From contig CADAOY010000010.1 of NCBI GenBank assembly GCA_902789665.1, positions 1 through 64,000 on the forward strand: DNA of 64,000 nt, given 5' to 3'. The position numbers were made by a program, and so were the translations under genes. The notes beneath the pieces are model-generated. The model searched no databases. It had not been told where the DNA came from and saw only the letters and a list, made by a program, of their open reading frames with translations. How positions within the stretch are numbered: the first letter of the stretch is position 1; the number at the start of each line of letters is the position of its first letter. Shown piece after piece: positions 32,636-40,886 of the stretch. Source of the stretch: an uncultured Lachnospiraceae bacterium. Lineage in GTDB: Bacteria; Bacillota; Clostridia; Lachnospirales; Lachnospiraceae.

Positions 32636-35600
32636 ATGAGGGAGCAATTTGAAAAGATTGGAGAGAGAGGATTATATAATCCTTCATTTGAACATGACAA
32701 TTGTGGTATAGGTGCAATTGTTGATATTAAGGGAAGACCGTCTCATAAGCTTGTAAGTGATGCACTTCACATTGTGGAGAATTTAGAGCACAGAGCAGGT
32801 AAAGATGGTGAAGGCAAAACCGGTGACGGCGTTGGTATCCTGACTCAGATTCCTCATAAGTTTATGGTGAAAGCCTGGAAGGAAGCAGGTATTGAACTTC
32901 CGGGAAGAAGACAATATGGTATCGGCGTATTTTTCTTTCCACAAAACGAACCAGAATTCAGACAGGCTAAGTCCATGTTTGATATTATAACTGCCAAAGC
33001 AGGTCTTAAACTTCTTGGCTGGAGAGAGGTTGATGTTGTTCCTGAAGTGCTTGGAAGCAAAGCCTTAGAGTGCATGCCTAAAATCTATCAGGTAGCAATA
33101 GAGCGTCCCCAAAGCGCTAAAACAGATCTTGATTTTGAACGTATGCTTTATATCGTAAGAAGAGAGTTTGAGCAAAGTAATGTTAATACATATATTCCAT
33201 CACTTTCATGCAGAACAATAGTATATAAGGGTATGTTCCTTGTAGGACAGCTTCGTCTGTTCTTTAAGGATCTGGAAGATGAGGCTTACGAATCAGCCAT
33301 CGCAATGGTGCATTCAAGATTTTCAACCAATACAACTCCAAGCTGGAGAAGAGCACATCCTAACAGATTAATGGTACATAATGGTGAGATTAATACCATT
33401 AAGGGTAACGCTGACAAAATGCTCGCCAGGGAAGAAACCATGAAGTCAGGTGTATTCTCAGATGAGGATATGACCAAGGTACTTCCGGTTATTTCACAAA
33501 GCGGTTCCGATTCTGCAATGCTGGATAATACCCTTGAGTTCTTAATGATGAGCGGTATGGATTTACCACTGGCTGCAATGATAGCAATTCCTGAACCATG
33601 GGCCAACAACGAAACCCTGACACAGGAAGAAAGAGATTTCTATCAGTACTACGCAACCATGATGGAGCCATGGGACGGTCCTGCATCAATCCTGTTTTCA
33701 GACGGTGATGTGATGGGTGCAATCCTTGACAGAAACGGCCTCAGACCATCGAGATATTATATTACAGATGACGACAGACTGATTCTTTCTTCAGAAGTAG
33801 GTGTGCTTCCTATCCCGGAGAATCACATCCTTAAGAAAGAGCGTCTTCATCCGGGCAAGATGATCCTTATCGACACCGTGAAGGGCGTTATCTATGATGA
33901 TGAAGAGATTAAGCAAAAATACGCCTTAAAGGAGCCATATGGTGAGTGGATTGACAGCAACATGCTTCACTTAAAAGACATTAAGGCTCCAAACCATAAG
34001 GTTGAAAAATATTCTAACGAAAACAGAAAGCGACTTCAAAAGGCTTTCGGTTATACATATGAGAATTACAGAGAGAGCATCAGAAACATGGCGCTTAATG
34101 GAGTTGAACCAATTGGTGCCATGGGTATCGATACTCCAATTGCAGTACTTTCAAAAGAATACCAGCCGCTGTTCTATTATTTTAAACAGTTGTTTGCGCA
34201 GGTTACCAATCCGCCTATCGATGCAGAAAGAGAAAAAATCGTCACTTCAGGTGCTGTATATGTTGGTAAGAACGGTAATCTTTTAGAGGAGAAGGCTGAG
34301 AACTGTCATGTACTCAAAATTCAGAATCCAATTCTTTCCGACCTTGATCTTATGAAGATTGCAAACATGAAGAAAGATGGATTTAAGGTAGAGAAAGTAT
34401 CCATACTGTTTTATAAGAATACTCCGATGAAGAGAGCACTTAAACATCTTTTCGTTGAAGTTGACAAAGCATATAAAAACGGATGCAGCATCCTGATTCT
34501 TTCAGACAGAGGTGTGGATGAAAACCATGTGGCGATTCCATCACTCCTGGCTGTGGCAGCAGTACACAACCATCTGGTAGAAACCAAAAAGTGTACAGCA
34601 ATGTCACTTATCCTTGAGTCTGGTGAACCTAGAGAGGTACATCATTTTGCAACTCTTCTTGGTTTCGGTGCATCAGCAGTTAACCCTTATCTTGCACATG
34701 CAACAATAGAAGAACTTATTGAAGAAGGACTGCTTGATAAGGATTATCATGCAGCAGTTGAAGACTATGATAACGCAATTCATACAGGTATTATCAAGAT
34801 TGCATCAAAGATGGGTATCTCAACAATACGTTCATATCAGGGCAGTAAAATCTTCGAAGCCATCGGTATATCTGAAAGCGTAATTAATGATTACTTCCCG
34901 GGTACAGTAAGCCGCATCGGTGGTATCACACTTGAAGATATAGGTAAGGCTGTAGAGAAGCAGCACGGCAGGGCTTTTGACCCACTGGGACTTAATACCA
35001 ATCTTGAACTCTCAGCAATGGGAAGACATAAGGCGAGAAGTCAGGGCGAGGATCACAGATATAATCCTGCAACCATCCATATGCTTCAGTATGCAACAAG
35101 GGAAGGCAACTATGAAAAGTTCAAAGAGTATACAAAGATGGTTGATGCTGAAGAAACAGGATATTTAAGAAGCCTTCTTGATTTTAATTATCCAAAGGAA
35201 GGCATCGATATAAGTGAAGTTGAAAGCGCAGAATCGATTGTGCAAAGATTCAAAACAGGCGCAATGTCTTATGGCTCAATCTCAGAGGAAGCTCATGAGA
35301 CACTGGCAATAGCAATGAATCACTTAAAGGGTAAATCCAACAGTGGTGAAGGCGGTGAAAGTGATGAGAGAATCGCATCTGCAGGAACTGATAATGACAG
35401 AAGTTCTGCAATAAAGCAGGTAGCCAGCGGTCGTTTCGGCGTAACAAGTAAATATCTTATAAGTGCAAGGGAAATTCAGATTAAGATGGCCCAGGGTGCA
35501 AAGCCGGGTGAAGGCGGACATTTGCCTGGCAAGAAGGTTTATCCGTGGGTTGCCAAAACAAGACATTCAACACCGGGTGTAAGTCTGATTTCACCACCAC

Positions 35601-37183
35601 CTCATCATGATATATATTCAATCGAGGATTTGGCACAGTTAATATATGACCTTAAGAATGCAAATAAAAATGCAAGAATATCAGTTAAGCTTGTTTCCGA
35701 AGCAGGCGTAGGTACTGTTGCGGCAGGTGTTGCCAAGGCAGGTGCTCAGGTAGTACTTATCTCAGGTTATGACGGAGGTACAGGTGCTGCTCCACTTAGT
35801 TCCATTCACAATGCAGGTCTTCCTTGGGAACTTGGTCTTGCAGAAACACATCAGACCTTGATTGCCAACGGACTTCGTAACAAGGTTGTTATTGAAACAG
35901 ATGGTAAGTTGATGAGCGGACGTGATGTTGCCATAGCGGCAATTCTCGGTGCTGAGGAATTTGGTTTTGCAACAGCTCCCTTGGTAACAATGGGATGCGT
36001 AATGATGAGAGTATGCCATCAGGATACATGTCCTATGGGCATCGCTACTCAGAATCCTGAACTTCGTAAACGCTTCCAGGGCAAGCCTGAGTATGTTGAG
36101 AATTTCATGATGTTTATAGCGGAAGAACTTCGTGAATATATGGCTAAACTTGGCGTTAAATCAGTATCAGAACTGGTAGGCCGTACAGACCTTCTTAAGG
36201 AGAAGAAAGGCACATATGGAAAAGCAAAATTAGACCTTTCAAGAATTCTTCTTGATATGTCAGATACTGATACTTCCATGAAGGTATTTAATCCTGAAGC
36301 CGTATATGATTTTGAACTTCAAAATACAATTGATGAAGTTAAACTTCTGACCAGTAAGGATATCAAAAAAGCCATTAAGGATGAGAAGTCCTGCGAAGTG
36401 GCAGTTGAAGTTAATAATATAAACAGAACCTTTGGTACACTTCTTGGTGCTGAGATTACAAGGCAGCATCCTGAAGGAATGAAGGAGGATACAATTACAA
36501 TTAAAGCCACGGGTGCCGGTGGACAAAGCTTCGGTGCTTTTATTCCAAAGGGACTTACCATTGATCTTGTGGGTGATTCCAATGACTACTTCGGCAAAGG
36601 TCTGTCAGGTGGTAAGTTATATGTTCATGCTCCGTCTGAAGCGCTTTACGATCCGTCAGAGAATATCATTATCGGTAACGTTGCTCTTTACGGTGCGACC
36701 TCAGGTGAAGCATATATAGCAGGTATGGCAGGCGAAAGATTCTGCGTACGTAACTCCGGTGCAACAGCCGTTGTTGAAGGCGTAGGCGAGCACGGATGCG
36801 AATATATGACAGGCGGATGCGCTGTTGTTCTTGGACCTACTGGCAAAAACTTCGCCGCGGGCATGAGTGGTGGTATAGCCTATGTTCTTGATGAAGAGAA
36901 CAAGCTCTATCGTAACCTGAATAAGCAACTTGTGAATATGGAAGCCGTGGATAATGAGAATGACAAGGAAAAACTTAAGAGTATAATCACAAAGCATTAT
37001 GAGCATACAGGCTCAAAGAAGGCAAAGAAAATCCTTGAAGAGTTTGATTGCTATGTAATTCATTTCAAGAAGATTATACCAAGAGATTACAAGAAGATTA
37101 TGGGTGCAATTGCCAAACATGAAGCAGAAGGCAAATCCAGAGAAGACGCACAGATAGCAGCTTTCAAAGAAGTTATATCTTAG
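32636..37183 (+). CDS. gltB: glutamate synthase large subunit
   Basis: At 1515 residues this is a full-length GltB. The N-terminal class II amidotransferase domain begins after a short propeptide at Cys 23 (EHDNCGIGAIV), the cysteine that releases ammonia from glutamine. The central domain and the FMN/synthase domain follow, the latter with GAMSYGSISEEAHETLA and the 3Fe-4S cysteines in VCHQDTCPMGIATQ. The C-terminal GXGXG beta-helix runs from about residue 1260 (GAGGQSFGAF and repeated GG motifs). The enzyme makes two glutamates from glutamine and 2-oxoglutarate. GGAGG precedes the ATG. It is co-transcribed with gltD 11 bases downstream and preceded by the attenuator. Confidence 0.97.
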   Translation: MREQFEKIGERGLYNPSFEHDNCGIGAIVDIKGRPSHKLVSDALHIVENLEHRAGKDGEGKTGDGVGILTQIPHKFMVKAWKEAGIELPGRRQYGIGVFFFPQNEPEFRQAKSMFDIITAKAGLKLLGWREVDVVPEVLGSKALECMPKIYQVAIERPQSAKTDLDFERMLYIVRREFEQSNVNTYIPSLSCRTIVYKGMFLVGQLRLFFKDLEDEAYESAIAMVHSRFSTNTTPSWRRAHPNRLMVHNGEINTIKGNADKMLAREETMKSGVFSDEDMTKVLPVISQSGSDSAMLDNTLEFLMMSGMDLPLAAMIAIPEPWANNETLTQEERDFYQYYATMMEPWDGPASILFSDGDVMGAILDRNGLRPSRYYITDDDRLILSSEVGVLPIPENHILKKERLHPGKMILIDTVKGVIYDDEEIKQKYALKEPYGEWIDSNMLHLKDIKAPNHKVEKYSNENRKRLQKAFGYTYENYRESIRNMALNGVEPIGAMGIDTPIAVLSKEYQPLFYYFKQLFAQVTNPPIDAEREKIVTSGAVYVGKNGNLLEEKAENCHVLKIQNPILSDLDLMKIANMKKDGFKVEKVSILFYKNTPMKRALKHLFVEVDKAYKNGCSILILSDRGVDENHVAIPSLLAVAAVHNHLVETKKCTAMSLILESGEPREVHHFATLLGFGASAVNPYLAHATIEELIEEGLLDKDYHAAVEDYDNAIHTGIIKIASKMGISTIRSYQGSKIFEAIGISESVINDYFPGTVSRIGGITLEDIGKAVEKQHGRAFDPLGLNTNLELSAMGRHKARSQGEDHRYNPATIHMLQYATREGNYEKFKEYTKMVDAEETGYLRSLLDFNYPKEGIDISEVESAESIVQRFKTGAMSYGSISEEAHETLAIAMNHLKGKSNSGEGGESDERIASAGTDNDRSSAIKQVASGRFGVTSKYLISAREIQIKMAQGAKPGEGGHLPGKKVYPWVAKTRHSTPGVSLISPPPHHDIYSIEDLAQLIYDLKNANKNARISVKLVSEAGVGTVAAGVAKAGAQVVLISGYDGGTGAAPLSSIHNAGLPWELGLAETHQTLIANGLRNKVVIETDGKLMSGRDVAIAAILGAEEFGFATAPLVTMGCVMMRVCHQDTCPMGIATQNPELRKRFQGKPEYVENFMMFIAEELREYMAKLGVKSVSELVGRTDLLKEKKGTYGKAKLDLSRILLDMSDTDTSMKVFNPEAVYDFELQNTIDEVKLLTSKDIKKAIKDEKSCEVAVEVNNINRTFGTLLGAEITRQHPEGMKEDTITIKATGAGGQSFGAFIPKGLTIDLVGDSNDYFGKGLSGGKLYVHAPSEALYDPSENIIIGNVALYGATSGEAYIAGMAGERFCVRNSGATAVVEGVGEHGCEYMTGGCAVVLGPTGKNFAAGMSGGIAYVLDEENKLYRNLNKQLVNMEAVDNENDKEKLKSIITKHYEHTGSKKAKKILEEFDCYVIHFKKIIPRDYKKIMGAIAKHEAEGKSREDAQIAAFKEVIS

Positions 37184-37194
37184 GGAGGAAGACA

Positions 37195-38694
37195 ATGGGA
37201 AAAGCAACAGGTTTTATGGAATATGAACGTAAAGACGGTCCGGTTGTTCCTGAGAAGGACCGTGTACAAAACTTTAAAGAATTTCATCAAAGTCTTCCGA
37301 AGGAAGAACAACAAAAACAGGCTTCGAGATGTATGGAGTGCGGTGTACCTTTCTGTCAGGCCGGATGTATGATATCCGGAATGATGTCAGGCTGCCCGCT
37401 TCATAATCTTGTTCCTGAAGTAAATGATCTGGTATATAACGGACTTTATGAGCAGGCTTATGAAAGATTATCAATTACTCACTCTTTCCCTGAATTTACA
37501 TCAAGGGTATGTCCTGCACTTTGCGAGGCAGCCTGTACCTGCGGCTTACATGCAGGTCCTGTTTCCACTAAAGAAAATGAGAAAGCAGTTATTGAATATG
37601 CTTTTGAAAATGGTCTTGTAAAAGAACCGGCTCCGACCGTCAGAACAGGTAAGAAAGTTGCTGTTATAGGAAGCGGTCCTTCAGGACTTGCGACAGCGCA
37701 GCTTCTTAACAGAAGAGGACATGAAGTTACAGTATATGAAAGAAGCGATCGCGTAGGCGGACTTCTTCGCTACGGCATTCCTAACATGAAACTTGATAAG
37801 TCTGTGATAGACAGAAGAGTTAAACTGATGGAAGAGGCAGGAGTTAAGTTTATCTGTAATGCCAATGTCGGAATGAAGGAAGGTGAAGGCGCAGTAGATG
37901 TAAAGGATTTAAAGAAAGAGTATGACGCAGTTGTACTTTGCTGCGGCGCATCAAACCCGCGTAATATTGAGGCTCCGGGCAGAGATGCCAACGGTATATA
38001 TTTCGCAGTTGATTTCTTAAAAGAGGTTACAAAGAGACTTTTGGACGGTGATTTTGTCAAAGTGCCTTATGAACTTGCGAAGGATAAAAATGTGGTTGTA
38101 ATCGGCGGTGGTGATACAGGTAATGACTGCGTGGGCAGCTGTATTAGACTTGGTGCCAAGAGTGTTACACAGCTTGAAATGATGCCTAAACCGTCTGAGA
38201 CCAGACTTCCATCCAACCCATGGCCGGAGTGGCCTCGTATTCTTAAAACAGATTACGGTCAGGAAGAAGCCATCTGGAAATTCGGGGAAGATCCGAGAAT
38301 ATATCAGACTACCGTTAAGGAATTTAAGAAAGATAAAAATGGCAATTTAAAGGAAGTGGTAATCGTTTCACTGGAGTCTAAAAAAGACGAGAAGACCGGG
38401 CGTATAATGATGGTTCCGGTTGATGGAACTGAAAAGACCATTAAGGCTGAACTTGTGCTTATTGCGGCAGGCTTCCTTGGAAGTGAAAAATATGTGACGG
38501 ATGCTTTTGGTGTGGAAACAGACGGAAGAACAAATGTCAAAACTACCGCCGGCAAACATCAAAGCAGCGTTAAAGGTATATTTGCAGCAGGCGATGTGCA
38601 TATCGGTCAGTCTCTGGTTGTAAGAGCCATAGCAGAGGGCAGAAATGCGGCAGCAGAAGTTGATGAGTATCTGATGGGTTATACGAATCTTTGA
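37195..38694 (+). CDS. gltD: glutamate synthase small subunit
   Basis: This 499-residue GltD supplies electrons from NAD(P)H to GltB. The N-terminal domain carries cysteines for two 4Fe-4S clusters (ASRCMECGVPFCQAGC and VCPALCEAACTCG). The FAD-binding site is VAVIGSGPSGLATAQLL, and the NAD(P)-binding site is VVVIGGGDTGNDCVG. The end has the FAD-contact pattern GIFAAGDVHIGQSLVVRAI. GGGAGG precedes the ATG. The length and all motifs fit an active protein. Confidence 0.97.
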   Translation: MGKATGFMEYERKDGPVVPEKDRVQNFKEFHQSLPKEEQQKQASRCMECGVPFCQAGCMISGMMSGCPLHNLVPEVNDLVYNGLYEQAYERLSITHSFPEFTSRVCPALCEAACTCGLHAGPVSTKENEKAVIEYAFENGLVKEPAPTVRTGKKVAVIGSGPSGLATAQLLNRRGHEVTVYERSDRVGGLLRYGIPNMKLDKSVIDRRVKLMEEAGVKFICNANVGMKEGEGAVDVKDLKKEYDAVVLCCGASNPRNIEAPGRDANGIYFAVDFLKEVTKRLLDGDFVKVPYELAKDKNVVVIGGGDTGNDCVGSCIRLGAKSVTQLEMMPKPSETRLPSNPWPEWPRILKTDYGQEEAIWKFGEDPRIYQTTVKEFKKDKNGNLKEVVIVSLESKKDEKTGRIMMVPVDGTEKTIKAELVLIAAGFLGSEKYVTDAFGVETDGRTNVKTTAGKHQSSVKGIFAAGDVHIGQSLVVRAIAEGRNAAAEVDEYLMGYTNL

Positions 38695-38709
38695 TAACAA
38701 TGATAATTT

Positions 38710-38756
38710 AACAAACACTTTGGGTATGTTATAATTATTCCGAAGTGTTTGTTTTT
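38710..38756 (+). terminator. gltD terminator containing the next promoter
   Basis: AACAAACACTTTGG (38710-38723) pairs with CCGAAGTGTTTGTT (38740-38753), followed by T residues. The 16-base loop contains TATAAT (38730-38735), part of TGTTATAAT, and TTAACA lies 16 bp before it at 38708. The same DNA therefore serves as terminator of gltBD and promoter of the glnA-like gene. Confidence 0.75.
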
Positions 38757-38796
38757 GCATATTTGATTAGGGGCTAAAGAATAAAAGGAGTAGATT

Positions 38797-39966
38797 ATGA
38801 ATTACGAATTGGAAGAGGTTATGAAATATATCGAAGAGGAAGATGCGAAATTTATTCGTCTTGCTTTTCGTGATGCTTACGGAATACAGAAGAACGTATC
38901 AGTTATGCCGGGAGAATTATCCAAGGCCTTCAGTGAAGGAATAGCAATCAATGCCAGAGTCATTAAGGGATTTGAGAACTGTCCTTACGGTTTACTTTAT
39001 TTAAAACCTGACTCATCCACACTTACCGTGCTTCCATGGAGACCTGACAGAGGTAAGGTTCTTCGTATGTTCTGCGACCTTTATACACCTGAAGGTGAGC
39101 CATATATTCTTGATACCAGAACGATACTTAAAAAGGCAATAGAGGATGCTGACAAGGCAGGTATTGAATTCAGATTCGGTTCTGAAACTGAGTTCTATAT
39201 TTTCAAGAAAGATGAAAATGGTAATCCGACCAAAGAGCCTTATGATGAAGCAGGCTATCTTGATATCGCACCGCTTGACCGCTGCGAGAATATTCGTCGT
39301 GAGATTACTCTTACCATTGAGAGAATGGGACTTACACCGGAGCGTTCACATCATGAAAGAGGACCTGGACAGAATGAGATTGATTTCCATTTCGGAAATC
39401 CTTTAAAGGCTGCGGATCAGGAAATTACCTTCAAGATGGTTGTAAGTACAATCGCAGACCGTAATGGTCTGGTGGCTGATTTTTCCCCAATGCCTCTTTC
39501 AGATAAACCGGGTAACGGATATCACATTAATATTTATGCCAAGAACGATGAAGGGGAAGATGTCGTAAGATATGCAGCAGCAGGTATTATGCAGCGTATT
39601 CGTGAGATGACATTATTCTTAAATCCAACAGATGCATCTTATATACGTTTCGGCAACAGCTCCGCGCCTGACAGAGTATCATGGTCAAGTGACGGTGATG
39701 CAGAGCTTATGTATGTTGAGGAATATATGGGAAGGGTAAGAGCAGAACTTCGTTCTCCTGATGCTTCCAGTAACCCATATCTTATCTATGCACTTTTAAT
39801 CTATGCAGGCCTTGAAGGTATTGCCAATAAGCAGACCCTGCCTGAAATTATGAAAGAAGGTGCAATGCTTCCTTCAAGCAAAAAAGAGGCAATTAAGTTT
39901 GCCAATGAAAGTGATTTTATCAAGAAATATTTACCAGAAGATTTGATTAAAGTTTATTCCATGTAA
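38797..39966 (+). CDS. divergent glutamine synthetase I-like protein
   Basis: The 389 residues show the GSI catalytic pattern in part: GSETEFYIF, HHERGPGQNEIDFHF, the RAELRSPDASSNPYL end and a DRVSWS segment. It is about 50-60 residues shorter than typical GlnA. The usual FDGSS loop near the N-terminus is replaced (GIAINARVIKGF), and NGSGMH appears as GNGYHINI. The adenylylation loop is not evident. It may be a true but compact glutamine synthetase, a related gamma-glutamyl ligase, or a regulatory homologue. AAAGGAG precedes the ATG. The ANTAR regulator starts 20 bases downstream, and this tight pairing suggests that the two work together. Confidence 0.75.
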   Translation: MNYELEEVMKYIEEEDAKFIRLAFRDAYGIQKNVSVMPGELSKAFSEGIAINARVIKGFENCPYGLLYLKPDSSTLTVLPWRPDRGKVLRMFCDLYTPEGEPYILDTRTILKKAIEDADKAGIEFRFGSETEFYIFKKDENGNPTKEPYDEAGYLDIAPLDRCENIRREITLTIERMGLTPERSHHERGPGQNEIDFHFGNPLKAADQEITFKMVVSTIADRNGLVADFSPMPLSDKPGNGYHINIYAKNDEGEDVVRYAAAGIMQRIREMTLFLNPTDASYIRFGNSSAPDRVSWSSDGDAELMYVEEYMGRVRAELRSPDASSNPYLIYALLIYAGLEGIANKQTLPEIMKEGAMLPSSKKEAIKFANESDFIKKYLPEDLIKVYSM

Positions 39967-39985
39967 GGATTGGATTATTTAGTTT

Positions 39986-40573
39986 ATGCCGCAAAAAGAG
40001 AAACGCGTTAATTCCATATTGATTGTTTCGGCTTCCGAACAGTTTGATACCCAGGTTAACAGCGCAATGCCTGACGGGGGTTTTATTGCTGTTGATAAAA
40101 GAAGAACCGCAACTTTGGCAAGACGTGCAGTGCTTGATAAAAAGTATGACATAGTTATTATCAACGCGCCACTTACAGATGAGATGGGTTATGATCTTGC
40201 GCTTGATATTTGCGAAGAATATAACACATCCGTAATCATTGCAACTCCGCCGGAACTCTTTGATGCGATAACGGACTACGTTGCAGATGCGGGCGTAATG
40301 GTTATCCTTAAACCTTTCCAGAAATATACATTTACACTGGCTGTAAAATACTTAATCGGTATTCAGGAACGCTTCGCAAGATATGAAGAGAAGATAGCCA
40401 AGACGGAAGAGAAATTAGAAGAAGTCAAACTTGTCAGTCAGGCTAAAATAATCCTTATGGAGAAAAAACACATATCAGAAAAAGAGGCTCACCGTCTTAT
40501 TGGCAAAGAAGCCATGGACCACAGTGTAAGCCGCAAAATGGTCGCCAAGAGCATAATTGACAGCCTTGGATAA
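39986..40573 (+). CDS. ANTAR-domain antitermination regulator with pseudo-receiver
   Basis: This 195-residue protein has a receiver-like N-terminal domain (about 10-125), a coiled-coil linker (about 125-150) and a C-terminal ANTAR domain of three helices (SQAKIILMEKKHISEKEAHRL and AMDHSVSRKMVAKSI regions). ANTAR domains bind hexaloop hairpins in leader RNA and prevent termination, as in NasR, AmiR and EutV. The receiver appears unable to be phosphorylated: the acidic pair is SAS, and the acceptor Asp position reads IINAPLTDEMG with Asn. The late Lys is kept (LKPF). Control by a protein partner is therefore more likely, with the adjacent GlnA-like protein the first candidate. Probable targets are the four attenuators in this window. 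Confidence 0.88.
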   Translation: MPQKEKRVNSILIVSASEQFDTQVNSAMPDGGFIAVDKRRTATLARRAVLDKKYDIVIINAPLTDEMGYDLALDICEEYNTSVIIATPPELFDAITDYVADAGVMVILKPFQKYTFTLAVKYLIGIQERFARYEEKIAKTEEKLEEVKLVSQAKIILMEKKHISEKEAHRLIGKEAMDHSVSRKMVAKSIIDSLG

Positions 40574-40625
40574 ATGTTGTTTTAACCACATTTTTAAAAA
40601 CAGAAAAATTTTTTTAAAAAATATA

Positions 40626-40654
40626 TTGACAAAGAAAAACGAAAGTAGTATTTT
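40626..40654 (+). promoter_or_regulatory. glnN promoter
   Basis: TTGACA (40626-40631) and TATTTT (40649-40654) are 17 bp apart. Transcription should begin close to 40661, almost at the first hexaloop stem. Confidence 0.75.
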
Positions 40655-40663
40655 AATTCTTGT

Positions 40664-40710
40664 AAAGGCAAAGGCGTCTTTGAGTGATAGGCTCAAAGGC
40701 GTTTTCTTGT
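40664..40710 (+). promoter_or_regulatory. first hexaloop attenuator before glnN
   Basis: The stem AAAGGC/GTCTTT holds the loop AAAGGC (40670-40675; A1, G4). The competing terminator pairs GCGTCTTTGAG (40674-40684) with CTCAAAGGCGT (40692-40702), then TTTTCTTGTTTT. Confidence 0.78.
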
Positions 40711-40766
40711 TTTAAGGGAATAATCTTACAAGGATTATTTTTATAAGTTGAATATTTTATTTTTGA

Positions 40767-40826
40767 AAAGGCACTGGCGTCTTTTGTGGGTAATAGTATA
40801 TCCATGAAAGGCGCTTTTTCTTTTTT
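40767..40826 (+). promoter_or_regulatory. second hexaloop attenuator before glnN
   Basis: The stem AAAGGC/GTCTTT holds the loop ACTGGC (40773-40778; A1, G4). The competing terminator pairs 40776-40789 with 40802-40814, with several G-U pairs, then TTTTTCTTTTTT. A further hairpin AATAATC/GATTATT lies between the two attenuators. Confidence 0.75.
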
Positions 40827-40886
40827 GAAAATTGAATAGATAGAATAATTATTCACAACAAATTAAAAAGAAAAGGAGAAAAAAAG

